Part shown: one piece after another, positions 63,397 to 64,000 of the stretch
Position numbering within the stretch: position 1 is the first letter of the stretch
How the letters are laid out: each line of letters starts with the position of its first letter
Origin: Mycolicibacterium sp. S2-37
Lineage (GTDB): Bacteria > Actinomycetota > Actinomycetes > Mycobacteriales > Mycobacteriaceae
NCBI RefSeq assembly: GCF_017352375.1
Contig: NZ_JAFEVR010000007.1
Coordinates: 372,001-436,000 of the forward strand
Length of the DNA stretch: 64,000 nucleotides
Direction: 5' to 3'
Made by a program: the position numbers and the translations under genes
Notes under the pieces: model-generated
Told to the model about the DNA's origin: nothing
Databases searched by the model: none
Seen by the model: only the letters and a program-made list of their open reading frames with translations

Positions 63397-64000
63397 GTGC
63401 CAGGCCCGCCGCAGACGTTCAACCTCCGGCGGTCGGCACCGGTTTCCCGCCGCGATGCGCTGCGCTACGCCGCTGCAGCGTCGGCGCTGGCTGGGCTTGG
63501 TGCCGCATCAACGGCCATCGGCAGTCCCCCGGCGGCGGCCGCCACGCCCATGCTGATCGACTTCGCTGCGCACCAGATCCCTGCGGAGCACATCCGGGCG
63601 GCGGGCTACTCGGGAGTGGTCAATTACGTCTCGATGTCGCGTCCGGGCACAAACTTCGGGGCCAAGCCGATCACCCGGCCGTACGCCGAGTCGCTGACCC
63701 GAGCGGGGCTGGTGATCGTCAGCAATTACCAGTACGGAAAGCCGGGGGGCAGCGCACCGTCGGACTTCACGCGCGGGTACGCCGGTGGCGTCGCGGACGC
63801 CCGGGCCGCCTGGCAGCTCCACACGGCGGCCGGCGGCGGTCGTAGCGCACCGATCTTCTTCTCGATCGACGAAGACATCAGTCGGGAAACCTGGCAAACG
63901 GTTGCTCTGCAGTGGTTCCGCGGGATCAACTCCGTACTCGGCGTGCAGCGCACCGGCGTCTACGGCGGCATCGACGTGTGCCATTGGGCTGCCGTCGATG
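63397..64000 (+). CDS. Tat-exported DUF1906 (Rv2525c-like) protein, N-terminal part (runs off the right edge)
   Basis: 201 residues visible from a GTG. A twin-arginine signal (SRRDALRYAAAASALAGLGA) with cleavage near AAA. The mature part (LIDFAAHQIPAEHIRAAGYSGVVNYVS) is the DUF1906 start, a TIM-barrel related to glycoside hydrolases. FFSIDEDISRETW holds an acidic pair typical of it. Rv2525c of M. tuberculosis is a Tat substrate of this family. The end lies outside the window. Confidence 0.85.
   Translation, partial: MPGPPQTFNLRRSAPVSRRDALRYAAAASALAGLGAASTAIGSPPAAAATPMLIDFAAHQIPAEHIRAAGYSGVVNYVSMSRPGTNFGAKPITRPYAESLTRAGLVIVSNYQYGKPGGSAPSDFTRGYAGGVADARAAWQLHTAAGGGRSAPIFFSIDEDISRETWQTVALQWFRGINSVLGVQRTGVYGGIDVCHWAAVD

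Overview
The window is very GC-rich and densely coded, and its gene content points to a mycobacterium, most likely a fast-growing environmental Mycolicibacterium-type organism. The markers are an MmpS/MmpL pair, two secreted cutinases, a fused HadA/HadB dehydratase, an Acg-like nitroreductase, a Tat-exported DUF1906 protein, many GTG starts, and -10 boxes lying 6-7 bases before the start codon (leaderless transcripts). No rRNA, tRNA, IS element, phage gene or CRISPR array was seen. No gene-free stretch reaches 300 bases; the longest is 55461-55738.

Layout. 1-2.3 kb: 5' end of an ammonium transporter, then a histidine kinase/response regulator pair. 2.3-8.9 kb: TetR/SDR divergon, ABC-F ATPase, FAD monooxygenase, flavin-linked oxidoreductase, alpha/beta-hydrolase with its own TetR. 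8.9-13.9 kb: exported and lipid-related genes (two cutinases, dienelactone hydrolase, acyltransferase plus EVE-like protein, small secreted protein, GH6 hydrolase). 13.9-19.1 kb: epimerase/TetR divergon with two palindromic operators, LysR facing two tandem SDRs, GH5-like hydrolase. 19.2-29.3 kb: DHA2 exporter with a C-terminal extension, HadAB, hemerythrin, GIY-YIG protein facing a TupA-like ATP-grasp, heme oxygenase, oxidoreductase plus HD-domain protein, ethanolamine-type permease, a 49-residue ORF. 29.4-41.2 kb: MFS, LysR/SDR divergon, nitroreductase, a small catabolic-looking group (acyl-CoA ligase, MHS transporter, shortened NmrA-like reductase), MarR-GNAT fusion, MOSC protein, acetolactate-synthase-like enzyme. 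41.3-50.8 kb: a second TetR/SDR divergon, TetR-MmpS-MmpL, epoxide hydrolase, NmrA-like protein, further TetR. 50.9-53.1 kb: a three-gene ygiB-like/ygiC-like/DUF350 operon. 53.2-64 kb: lipoprotein, NADPH/F420-type reductase, hydrolase, zinc alcohol dehydrogenase, and a five-gene leftward oxidoreductase cluster whose two promoters carry the same operator; then a single-chain lycopene cyclase and the start of a DUF1906 protein.

The dominant theme is a regulator-rich accessory region: seven TetR, two LysR and one MarR-type regulator, most of them divergent from SDR-type oxidoreductases (about ten SDR or NmrA proteins), with visible palindromes in several shared intergenic regions. The least understood unit is the ygiB/ygiC/DUF350 operon, which joins an ATP-grasp glutathionylspermidine-synthase-like ligase to two membrane proteins in a lineage that is not expected to make glutathione.
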